Shown piece by piece: positions 1 through 7,223 of a stretch of 7,600 bases of DNA. Numbering within the stretch: the first letter of the stretch is position 1; the number at the start of each line of letters is the position of its first letter. The notes under the pieces were generated by a model, which was not told the DNA's origin, did not search any database, and saw nothing but the letters and a program-made list of their open reading frames with translations. This stretch comes from an uncultured Clostridia bacterium (GTDB taxonomy: Bacteria; Bacillota; Clostridia; Christensenellales; Aristaeellaceae), in the NCBI GenBank assembly GCA_937886445.1, contig CALGBY010000139.1, forward strand, positions 1-7,600, given 5' to 3'. The position numbers and the translations under genes are program-made.

Positions 1-463
1 TTCCCGGATAGGAGATCCAATTGCCGTCCCACGTTTTTTCACCGCCGTCCGCCGGTACCTCACGCACATACGTGTGGTCGTGCTTACACCGGTAGCTGCA
101 CTTGGTGCAATGCCCCTCCGCGTCCAGCTGATGATCCTCCCAATAGGTGCGGATGGTCACCTTGCAGTCATTGCAGTATTCGCGCACCCTGTGCGTATAC
201 TCCAGCTTTTCCAGCTCGATGATACGCACATCATGCCCTTCATGCTTTTCAAGGATCCCCGGGGTAAATGTCGGTACCGGTTCCGGCGAGGCGGTCAGCT
301 TCGGGGTCTTTGTGGGCTTGGGCGTCCCGGCGGGCTTCGGCGTGATCAATCCCAGACCCGGCGTCGCGGTCGGCGCGCCGTCCGTCTGCTCCGCAAGCGC
401 AAACACGCATACCGACAGCATCAGCACCAGCAGCGTAACGATCGCCATCCATTTTCTGTTCAT
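1..463 (-). CDS. Exported protein with Thr/Pro-rich linker and paired cysteines (partial, 3' end missing)
   Basis: I do not recognise this as a named family. The frame is open from ATG at 463 to the window edge (154 codons seen, no stop). GGAGGAA at 471-477 lies 7 bases before the ATG and supports this start. Residues 1-24 form a Sec signal peptide (Lys/Arg start, hydrophobic core, cleavage likely after FALA); there is no lipobox. Residues about 30-69 are a low-complexity linker of repeated TP/KP/SP units, typical of extended wall-spanning spacers. A Cys-rich part follows: C97-x2-C100, C119-x2-C122 and C126, with H111, H118, H128 and H130 nearby. This arrangement resembles a zinc-ribbon-like module seen in clostridial surface proteins, but metal binding is inference. 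The protein probably acts outside the membrane. It lies downstream of the large surface protein, same strand, 197 bases away. Its C-terminal part and any anchor are outside the window. Confidence 0.75.
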   Translation of the reverse strand, partial: MNRKWMAIVTLLVLMLSVCVFALAEQTDGAPTATPGLGLITPKPAGTPKPTKTPKLTASPEPVPTFTPGILEKHEGHDVRIIELEKLEYTHRVREYCNDCKVTIRTYWEDHQLDAEGHCTKCSYRCKHDHTYVREVPADGGEKTWDGNWISYPG

Positions 464-474
464 AACAATATTCC

Positions 475-489
475 TCCATAACTTATGGA
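475..489 (-). promoter_or_regulatory. Palindrome overlapping the ribosome binding site of the left-edge gene
   Basis: TCCATAA-c-TTATGGA is a perfect 7-base-arm palindrome. On the transcript its 3' arm runs into the GGAGGAA ribosome binding site of the gene starting at 463. It could be a protein operator, or a small 6-bp hairpin with a 3-nt loop that partly hides the ribosome binding site. The palindrome is seen directly; the role is inference. Confidence 0.4.
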
Positions 490-520
490 TCGATCCGGGA
501 CCATATTTTCACACAATATA

Positions 521-639
521 CGGTATCCCTGCGAAAAATACAGGCACCGGATGGCCGCGCGCGGGTTTTTAGGGCAATACCGCGCAAACAGGGCATTGCT
601 CAGGCCATCCCAAATGTTTGCGCGGTATCTCCCTGCGAA
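521..639. repeat. Two direct copies of a TTCGCAGGGA..TACCG block
   Basis: Read on the minus strand, TTCGCAGGGATACCG (535-521) recurs as TTCGCAGGGAGATACCG (639-623), differing only by a 2-base insertion. The similarity extends a few bases upstream into a GTAT(A/T)TT stretch. The right copy supplies one arm of the long hairpin at 577-628; the left copy could pair imperfectly with the same partner arm. It may be a duplicated regulatory site or a remnant of local duplication. Confidence 0.5.
549..628 (-). repeat. Interlocking inverted repeats; possible terminator or RNA switch
   Basis: ATACCGCGCAAAC (577-589) and GTTTGCGCGGTAT (616-628) are perfect 13-base inverted repeats with a 26-base loop. 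AGGG (571-574) and CCCT (631-634) extend the stem beyond a 2x2 mismatch. GGATGGCC (549-556) and GGCCATCC (603-610) form a second inverted repeat with one arm inside the loop of the first. The arms therefore alternate, and the two stems can form only as a pseudoknot or as alternatives. The structure lies just after the stop of the large surface gene, where a terminator would be expected. Neither strand shows a U-tract right after the stem, so a classical intrinsic terminator is not clearly supported. Confidence 0.6.
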
Positions 640-660
640 TATACCGGGAAGCCGGATCTG

Positions 661-3600
661 TCAGCGTGTCCCGTGCCGTTTCCGCTTCACGCACAGAAGA
701 AGCATACCGGCGGCGGACACCATCAGCGCGGCGCCCCAGAACCAGGTAAAGGGATCGCCGGTCGGAGGCCGCTTTCCGTGCACGGTGATCAGTGCCGCGG
801 TACTGATCACCTGCGTGCCGGCCGCGTCTGTGATAACGCAGCGGTAACGGGATCCGTCATCCTTTTTCGCAAGCTCAAGAGAGAGCTCGGGCGCGTTTGC
901 ACCGGACACACTGTTCCATTTACCGTTCTTCAGCTTCTGCCACTGATAATGATAGGGGCTCGTTCCGCCCTCCGCCTGAACAGACAGGATGCCGGTCCCC
1001 TTCACCTCGATGGTGATGTTCTGCGGCTGCTCTGTGATGCGCAGGCCTTTGTTCAAAAGGAACACATGGCTGTTGTTGTAGGTCGTCAGTTCCGAATTCG
1101 CGGTCACGGTATCCACCGTTTCCAGCATCAGGCTGTCCACCTGCTTTCCGTTTGTCAGCTTCATCACCGGAACCGTGACGCTGTACGCGACCCGGCTGTC
1201 ATCCGGGTGCGTTTTGAAGGTGTGTACAAACGAGGGCGCGCTGTTTCCGTCACAATAGGCACGGATCTGGAAACCGCGCGGCTGCGCGTTATCCGTGCTG
1301 CCTCTCTGGGCAACCGTGAACGTGATGCAGTCCTCGCCGTTCAGGCTGAACAGTCGGTAGTCGATATCCAGCTCCGCCGTATCAAATACGAGGGTAGCCG
1401 TATCGGAGTCATACAGGTATGCTTCGTCCGGCGTTTCGTTCGCGGCGGAGGAAAGGGGCTCAAAGCTGTAATCGTCATAGGTGCCCGCGGGCAGAACGCT
1501 GCACTTTTCCGGGTCATTCGAAGCCGGATCCATTTCGACCAGCAGCACCTGTCCCCCTCCTTTTCCGGAGCGGAATATATCGCTGCTTCTTGACGGTACC
1601 AGCGCGTTGCGGATCACCACGGTCACGGATTTTTTGCCGCTCCAGTCAGCCGGGATATGGAAAGCGGCAGTGAAAAGCTGAACCGCGCCCGGCATCATCA
1701 CGGGAACGGAAATGAACTCGGAGCTTTTCTCGTTCAGCGGCCGTACCGTTGCCGTGCCGTTTCCGTCTGACGGCGTCACGGTCATCATCTTTTCACGGGT
1801 CACATTCCATTCATCATTGTTGATCCTGTCAAACAGCCCGGGGATCCGCCTGACCGCGCTTTCGCCCGCGGCGGTATCAAGATCTCCGATATCTCCGTCC
1901 TCCATAAAGCTGACCAGATTGTTTCCGGAATTCTTGAGATCGATCCGGATCGTTTCCACCAGCTTAGGTCCGGATTGCTCCTGAACATATACATCGGCCG
2001 TGAACCCGATAACGGGCACATTTCCGCGGTTGATGACCTGCAGATCCATCATGCAGGAGCCGCCTGCCGAGCAGACCGGGTTCTGTACGGAAACGGCCAT
2101 CGCATCCGGTTTCACCTGACGGTTTACCCGGATCACATCATAGGCGTAGCGGTTCTTTTCAAACGCGGCAGCCGATGCCTGCTGATCATGGAGCCAGGAG
2201 CGTACCATAAAGAGATTGCCGTTTGAAAGCACCGTGCTCATGATCGGCTCCGAGGGAACGAGATAGCCCTTCGGCGGCGTTCCGTCGTTCCCGTTCAGCA
2301 CGCCGAGGGTGTAGGCTCCCGTGATCAGGTTCATATCCGGCGCGTAGATCATGCCCTGCACACGGGTACGGGGCTTATTGGGCGCGTCCCTGTCTGTAAA
2401 GGTCTCAAACCAGTATACCGTCGGTTCGCTCAGCAGGTTGCCCGCATCGATCCTCGTGGCGCACTTCACATCCAGATCCGACCGGTCGATAATGTTCACA
2501 TACCGGTAGGGCTGCATTTCCCTGACCGTCAGCGCTTTCAGCTTGTTATGCGATACCTCATCCGCGTTCGGTGCGTCTTCCACGCTCAGGAAAAGCGTCA
2601 TGGTACCCGCGTCCTTCGCCCCTATGACCGCGATATCCGTGATATCATCGGTCACAACGCCTGTGAGATCTGTAATATATCCTCCGTTTCCGTTCAAAGC
2701 ATACAGCTCATCCTTCTCGGTAAGGATAAACGCCATTTCATGCGTGGCACCGGGCGTCTGGAGGATCCTGACCGGCTGCCCCGCGTTCAAAACGCGGTCC
2801 GTTACCCGCGCGTACCCGCGGTTGTCCTTCTCTCCGTCATAGATGGAAATGTAGTTTCCTGTATCCCCGTTCTTGCTGTATCCGCATACAAGCACGGAAG
2901 GAGACGCTTTCGGGCTGACATACAGCTGGATACCGCTCATGGTCAGCTTGAGCTCCGGCTGCACATCATATACAAAGGGGATCACATGGCTGACGGGAAT
3001 GCGGGTCTTCATCACGAATGTCAGATCCTTGAAGCCGCTCCCGGATCCGTCAGGCGCAGGCAGCCAATTGATCGCCTGATCGGCACCGCATGAAAACAGC
3101 TTGGTGAGAACCGTGCTTTCAAGCGGCTTGATCACCTCAACTGTTTTTCCTTCCTCCAGCACCTGCTGCTCCGTTGTCCACTTGGTGGCGCATACGACGG
3201 ATACCGCGGCCACCTGGCACTTGTACACGGAGCCCCACTCAAATACCTTCGGGCTGCAGGAGGCACCGATATCGGTAACGATCCATTCCCCGCTTCGTAT
3301 CTTCCGCGCGGCATCATCCGGAAGCGGAACCGTTTTCGGCGCATAGTGAGCGCTTTGATCTATGTTGATATAGCACACTTCGCTGTTTTCATTGATATAG
3401 AACGCGAAGTTGGTATTATAGCTCCTGAACCAGAGCGCGCCGGACAGGCTGACGAGCTTCGGCTCGCATGTGCCTGTGGGCAGGCCGGATGTATCATAAC
3501 TCCAGAGCGATCTTCCGTTCAGATCATCCTGGTGTTCGGTATACTTCGGAGCGGGGTCTTCTCCCAGGGCGCCGTTCAAGGCTCCCGAAGCCCCGGACAG

Positions 3601-5916
3601 CTTCTTATCCTCCTTCCAGAACGGCTTGTTCTGCCAGTCTCCCCATTTACCCTTTTCATATTTTATGCCGCCCGAATAGAGATTATAGGTCGCCGTGATC
3701 GTAACAAAAACGATCTTGACCTTCACATACAGGGAAAGACCCAGCGAAAACTCCAGCGTTGTCGATTTTTTTATCAGATCCTCGTTGGTATGGATCAGCG
3801 GAATGCTGCCTGAGAAGCTGCTTGTGAATTTCAATCCGGCGCTGACCGGCGAGGAGCCGAACCCGATACCGCCGTACAAAGAGGCATTGAAATTAAATGT
3901 GAAATGGAAATCAACGGGGATAAAGAAGGTCACATCCGTAAGATCGGGCCGTGATATGGTCTCAATCTCATTGTCAAGCTGTACCGTAGCTCCGGCAGAC
4001 AGGCTGAACCCGAAGCTTATCGCGATCGGCACCGGCCCGGCAAACACGGTCTTCACCCAGTCTCCTTTGAAGCCGACCGTTATGCCTGCCGACAGGGACA
4101 GGGTGACCTGGTATTTTTCGCTTTTCGGCTTTATTTTTCCGCTCGCGGCAAAGGCTCCGCCCCAGAAGGCCTTCGTACCGCCGAAGAAAGAGGACTGCCT
4201 GTCGTTCGCCATATTCTTTTTGATCTTGTTCGCTTCCTCTTTTACGCTTCTGCCCGTATATTCGGCGATCAGCGTCGCGGCCTCCTCGACATCCTTCGTG
4301 TCCGCGGTCTTCCAGCAATCCGGCTCTGTATATTTCTGCAGCTTTTCCGGAAGCTGTTTTTCACCCGAGGTATAACCCACCAGCCAGCTTCCGCTGACAT
4401 CCCCGAACACGCGCAGCATCGGGAGCGGATTGAAGTCGATATTCAGCTTCAGCTTATCCAGAAACCTGACAGACTTCGCAAAGGAGAACTCCACGCCGTG
4501 CGCAAAAATATTCTTGGAGGCATCCTGCATAAAGGTGGGTTTCTCATAGACCGCCTTCTGTGTGGCGACCTGGGGAGAAACAGTGAGCGGCGTTTCATTT
4601 GTCTGCGCTCCGCTCCGGTATTCAAAGGTAAAGGCGCTGCCCTCACCGGCCGCCAGCAGGCTGCACCATTTGCCGCTGAAGGTCACCTCGGTCTTCCCGC
4701 TGCAGGGGCTTTCCTCCGTGATCGTCTTTCCGTTCTTATCCTTCGCTTTCATGGTCAGTGTGCCGGAGGGCGCTTTGCCGGAAACCGTGCGGAGATGGGC
4801 GGTCACCTTCTGATCCGCGTCATTCTGGGAGGTGATATACAGCGTGACCTGGTCATAAAGGCAGTCGCGCCCGTTGAAGGAAACGCCCGCGACATACACA
4901 TCCCGGTCCGGATCTACCGGGGTCAGATCGGCATAGATGATATTTCCGCCCTTGCGCAGACCCATTTCGGAATACTGCGTCTGATAACCGGCCGCCGATA
5001 CCTCCCAGCCGAAGTGCACATAGTGATCCTTGTCACCTTTCAGATCCAGTACCAAAAATTCCGCTTTTCCGTTTTCATCCGCTGTCGCGGTATACTGTCT
5101 TTCCTTATCCTGCGACCATACGGTGATCTCAGCCCCGGGAAGCGGCTTTTCGTTATATCTGGCAACGATCGCCACATGCTCAACATCCACGATATCCAGA
5201 ATGATCCCGGACCCGCCTGCCCGCTCCTCAGACGCGATATCCGATGTGTACTCAAGAAGATCACGGCTGTAATCCTGTTTCAGACCCACAATATGGCTCT
5301 GAAGGATATCGAGCGCGCCCGTTTGCGGCGTGTTGTCATCCGGCGTCTGAAGACGGCTCAGGATCTCCTGTTCAAATTCCTTCCATTCATCGTAGCGGTC
5401 CGCGGCATAATCGATCTGCTGATCCAGCTCTTCGCCCCGCTCTACGATCTGGAAAGCGACCGCCTCCACCTCATGCTCTGTTGTATATACGTTGTTTTCC
5501 AGTTCCTCTACCTTATAATAGATATACTCCCGGTCATAATCAATGATCTGGCGGCAGGTCTCGATCTCTTCGTTGATCGCTCTTGACCGGGCCAGTAGCT
5601 GATCCACATCGGGATGCCTGAGCCCGCTCCGCGCGTTGTTCGCGACCAGCGCCTCCAGCAGATTCAGCGCCGGAAGAAGCGTTTGCTCCTGAAGCGTGGT
5701 CAGCGCGGTGTAGACCTGCTTTCCGTTCATATCGGCAGTGATACCCATGCCGTCATGCCAGTCGGGCGCGCCGTCCTTCATACCGGAAAGCGTATTCAAA
5801 TAACTGACCCGGTTCGCCTGAAGCACATAATCGGCATTTCGCCCGGCAAATGCGGACAGGGGAACAGAAACCGTCAAAACCACGATCGAGATCAGAACAC
5901 ACAAAAATTTTTTCAT
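661..5916 (-). CDS. Giant secreted multi-domain surface protein with LPXTG-like C-terminal sorting signal
   Basis: No family name is recognised for the whole 1751-residue protein. The ATG at 5916 has AGGAGG at 5925-5930, 8 bases upstream. Domains in order: signal peptide 1-24 (cleavage after SAFA); a helical, partly coiled-coil region about 65-235, rich in Glu, Gln and Tyr; a carboxypeptidase-regulatory-like beta domain about 238-332 (PLPGAEITVW...ATADENGKAEF pattern), followed by another beta domain to about 447; a region about 475-755 with many alternating hydrophobic/polar strands and Gly turns; a beta-rich region about 795-1268 that may be propeller-like; CARDB-like beta domains about 1270-1440 and 1500-1620; an Ig-like domain 1625-1713 (YQWQ...YRCVITDAAG); then KRPPTGD (1715-1721), a hydrophobic segment about 1723-1743 and the basic tail KRKRHGTR. 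The C-terminus is the layout of a sortase substrate, with Arg in the usual Leu position. About 19 cysteines remain in the mature protein, unusual for a Gram-positive surface protein. It follows the foldase gene by 35 bases, so co-transcription is likely. Wall display is well supported; adhesion or polymer binding is inferred only from the domain types. Confidence 0.85.
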   Translation of the reverse strand: MKKFLCVLISIVVLTVSVPLSAFAGRNADYVLQANRVSYLNTLSGMKDGAPDWHDGMGITADMNGKQVYTALTTLQEQTLLPALNLLEALVANNARSGLRHPDVDQLLARSRAINEEIETCRQIIDYDREYIYYKVEELENNVYTTEHEVEAVAFQIVERGEELDQQIDYAADRYDEWKEFEQEILSRLQTPDDNTPQTGALDILQSHIVGLKQDYSRDLLEYTSDIASEERAGGSGIILDIVDVEHVAIVARYNEKPLPGAEITVWSQDKERQYTATADENGKAEFLVLDLKGDKDHYVHFGWEVSAAGYQTQYSEMGLRKGGNIIYADLTPVDPDRDVYVAGVSFNGRDCLYDQVTLYITSQNDADQKVTAHLRTVSGKAPSGTLTMKAKDKNGKTITEESPCSGKTEVTFSGKWCSLLAAGEGSAFTFEYRSGAQTNETPLTVSPQVATQKAVYEKPTFMQDASKNIFAHGVEFSFAKSVRFLDKLKLNIDFNPLPMLRVFGDVSGSWLVGYTSGEKQLPEKLQKYTEPDCWKTADTKDVEEAATLIAEYTGRSVKEEANKIKKNMANDRQSSFFGGTKAFWGGAFAASGKIKPKSEKYQVTLSLSAGITVGFKGDWVKTVFAGPVPIAISFGFSLSAGATVQLDNEIETISRPDLTDVTFFIPVDFHFTFNFNASLYGGIGFGSSPVSAGLKFTSSFSGSIPLIHTNEDLIKKSTTLEFSLGLSLYVKVKIVFVTITATYNLYSGGIKYEKGKWGDWQNKPFWKEDKKLSGASGALNGALGEDPAPKYTEHQDDLNGRSLWSYDTSGLPTGTCEPKLVSLSGALWFRSYNTNFAFYINENSEVCYINIDQSAHYAPKTVPLPDDAARKIRSGEWIVTDIGASCSPKVFEWGSVYKCQVAAVSVVCATKWTTEQQVLEEGKTVEVIKPLESTVLTKLFSCGADQAINWLPAPDGSGSGFKDLTFVMKTRIPVSHVIPFVYDVQPELKLTMSGIQLYVSPKASPSVLVCGYSKNGDTGNYISIYDGEKDNRGYARVTDRVLNAGQPVRILQTPGATHEMAFILTEKDELYALNGNGGYITDLTGVVTDDITDIAVIGAKDAGTMTLFLSVEDAPNADEVSHNKLKALTVREMQPYRYVNIIDRSDLDVKCATRIDAGNLLSEPTVYWFETFTDRDAPNKPRTRVQGMIYAPDMNLITGAYTLGVLNGNDGTPPKGYLVPSEPIMSTVLSNGNLFMVRSWLHDQQASAAAFEKNRYAYDVIRVNRQVKPDAMAVSVQNPVCSAGGSCMMDLQVINRGNVPVIGFTADVYVQEQSGPKLVETIRIDLKNSGNNLVSFMEDGDIGDLDTAAGESAVRRIPGLFDRINNDEWNVTREKMMTVTPSDGNGTATVRPLNEKSSEFISVPVMMPGAVQLFTAAFHIPADWSGKKSVTVVIRNALVPSRSSDIFRSGKGGGQVLLVEMDPASNDPEKCSVLPAGTYDDYSFEPLSSAANETPDEAYLYDSDTATLVFDTAELDIDYRLFSLNGEDCITFTVAQRGSTDNAQPRGFQIRAYCDGNSAPSFVHTFKTHPDDSRVAYSVTVPVMKLTNGKQVDSLMLETVDTVTANSELTTYNNSHVFLLNKGLRITEQPQNITIEVKGTGILSVQAEGGTSPYHYQWQKLKNGKWNSVSGANAPELSLELAKKDDGSRYRCVITDAAGTQVISTAALITVHGKRPPTGDPFTWFWGAALMVSAAGMLLLCVKRKRHGTR
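754..774 (-). other. RPPTGD sortase-like sorting motif (residues 1715-1721 of the surface protein)
   Basis: The codons read K-R-P-P-T-G-D, followed by a hydrophobic stretch of about 21 residues and a Lys/Arg tail ending at the stop. This is the three-part layout of a cell-wall sorting signal. The P-x-T-G-D core is intact, but the leading Leu of LPXTG is Arg. P-x-T-G-D variants are common in clostridial surface proteins, so cleavage by a sortase is likely. No sortase gene is in the window. Confidence 0.7.
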
Positions 5917-5951
5917 TACAGCTTCCTCCTGTGTATGGGTGCGCTCCCGCG

Positions 5952-7223
5952 TCAGTCTGTGATACCGCTGATATCCACCGTGACATCGTATACATCGCGC
6001 CAGGGATCGGTCAATTCCTTCAGGCGCAGGGTGAGGATCTCGGAGCCGAACTGTTCGCGTATCTGTTCCCGCCCCGTGTCATCCAGCGGCAGCATCCCGC
6101 TTTCCATATCGCGGGCGTAATACAGGATATGCACACCGTCATCACACAGCGCGATATCGCTCACATCGCCCGGCCGGATAAGGCTGTCCGCCGCCGCCTG
6201 AAAGGTTTCCGGCCAGTTTGTGCTGTCCGGATGGTACAGCACCGCGTGATCTCCGGAAAAGTTCAGCATCAGCTCCTCAAACTGTTCCCCGCATTCAAGC
6301 CGGGCATAGATCTCATCCGCGCCCGACCGGCACGCCGCCAGCACCTCTGCCCACACATTTCCGTATTCCACTTCCAGTTCATCCACGCGCGCCATATTCG
6401 TGTTATATACATCTCTCTCCGCGGAATAATCCGCGCCCGAAACGGCAAGTGAGGCGATCTTATCGTAGGCCTCCGCGGCAGCGGAAGTGCATTGCACGGC
6501 TTCATTCATGATCGCGTCCAGCTTTTTCTGCAGCTCGTCCGGCACGGGAAGAACGATCTGGTACAGCATACGGTATCCGTCCGGGATCCACACCGTCGCG
6601 GCGTTTTCGGCCATAAGGACCTCTTCTTCAAAGAGAGGCACATTGTTTTCATACCGTTCACGAACCGGCAGCACAATGATCTGCTCATAAAACGCGTCCA
6701 CGGACGCGTCGTCGATCTCGGCAGAGGATCCTTCCAGTGCAAGCAGCTTCCGCAGCCGGTATTCCTCTGTGAACTCCTCCACAAGCATGGTAAGCGTGAT
6801 ATCATTCTCCGTCAGATAAGCCGTGATCTCGGCATCGCTCAGGCCGGATGCCTCCGGCAGATCGCGCAGATACTGCCACGCGGCCTCATACTGCGCCTGC
6901 GCGGCCGCGCGGATATCATACAGTTCATTATCCGACAGCTCCCAGTTTCCTGTTTCACGCAGCCTTGCTTCCGCAAGACAGCGGATCACGCGGCGTTCCG
7001 CGAGCTCGTTCAGGATATTCACTTTGTCCTCATCCGTCAGCGGTTCACCGGCAGCCTCCATTGTCTGAAGATAGGCCTCATATTCCCTTCGGAGGTCATT
7101 TACGGAGCATGTCACATTTCCCACACGGATGGATGCCGTTTCCTCAGCAGCGGTCGCGGCGGCAGCCGACAGCAGCAAAACCGCAAGCACAGCACAGTAC
7201 AGGGTGCGAATCAGTTTCTTCAT
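5952..7223 (-). CDS. Secreted SurA/PrsA-like foldase with parvulin-type (PpiC) domain
   Basis: The likely role is a peptidyl-prolyl isomerase/chaperone that helps exported proteins fold outside the membrane. I chose the ATG at 7223 over an in-frame ATG at 7265 because GGAGGT (7230-7235) precedes it by 6 bases and it begins directly with a signal peptide. The product is 423 residues. Residues 1-24 are a Sec signal (cleavage near ATA-AEE). There is no lipobox Cys, unlike the lipoprotein PrsA of Bacillus. Residues about 30-205 are helical and resemble the SurA/trigger-factor-like chaperone domain (VNDLRREYEAYL...LNELAERRVI). The PpiC-like part runs about 217-372: first strand YRMLYQIVLP, then RLECGEQFEELMLNFSGD, then LIRPGDVSDIALCDDGVHILYYARD. 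The first parvulin His (normally in an HIL motif) is Gln222, while the second, His365 in GVHI, is kept. About 65 extra residues separate the first strand from the rest. Catalysis may therefore be weak and chaperone action dominant. It is followed after 35 bases by the giant surface gene, its likely client. Confidence 0.72.
   Translation of the reverse strand: MKKLIRTLYCAVLAVLLLSAAAATAAEETASIRVGNVTCSVNDLRREYEAYLQTMEAAGEPLTDEDKVNILNELAERRVIRCLAEARLRETGNWELSDNELYDIRAAAQAQYEAAWQYLRDLPEASGLSDAEITAYLTENDITLTMLVEEFTEEYRLRKLLALEGSSAEIDDASVDAFYEQIIVLPVRERYENNVPLFEEEVLMAENAATVWIPDGYRMLYQIVLPVPDELQKKLDAIMNEAVQCTSAAAEAYDKIASLAVSGADYSAERDVYNTNMARVDELEVEYGNVWAEVLAACRSGADEIYARLECGEQFEELMLNFSGDHAVLYHPDSTNWPETFQAAADSLIRPGDVSDIALCDDGVHILYYARDMESGMLPLDDTGREQIREQFGSEILTLRLKELTDPWRDVYDVTVDISGITD

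Larger units (their letters stand above)
464..660. other. Gene-free gap rich in inverted and direct repeats
   Basis: No credible gene is seen in these 197 bases. The gap holds a perfect 13-base inverted repeat (577-589 / 616-628), an interlocking 8-base inverted repeat (549-556 / 603-610), two copies of a TTCGCAGGGA..TACCG block (521-535 and 623-639), a GC palindrome CCGCGCGCGG (555-564), and a palindrome overlapping the ribosome binding site of the downstream gene (475-489). A TATATT hexamer on the minus strand (515-520) could be a -10 box for the left gene, but no good -35 box lies 16-18 bases upstream, so I do not call a promoter. Confidence 0.6.

Noticed and set aside
555..570. CCGCGCGCGG palindrome followed by TTTTT on the plus strand, as an intrinsic terminator
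   Set aside because: The palindrome leaves room for only about three base pairs with a loop, and no plus-strand gene ends here.
673..1593. Open frame of 306 codons on the plus strand near the end of the surface gene
   Set aside because: It is antisense to the CARDB-like and Ig-like domains and the sorting signal, which are clearly protein-like on the minus strand.
4498..5586. Long open frame of 362 codons on the plus strand, opposite the large surface gene
   Set aside because: It lies wholly antisense to a gene with clear domains; its translation is Arg/Leu/His-rich and lacks domain signatures, as expected of a mirror frame in GC-rich DNA.
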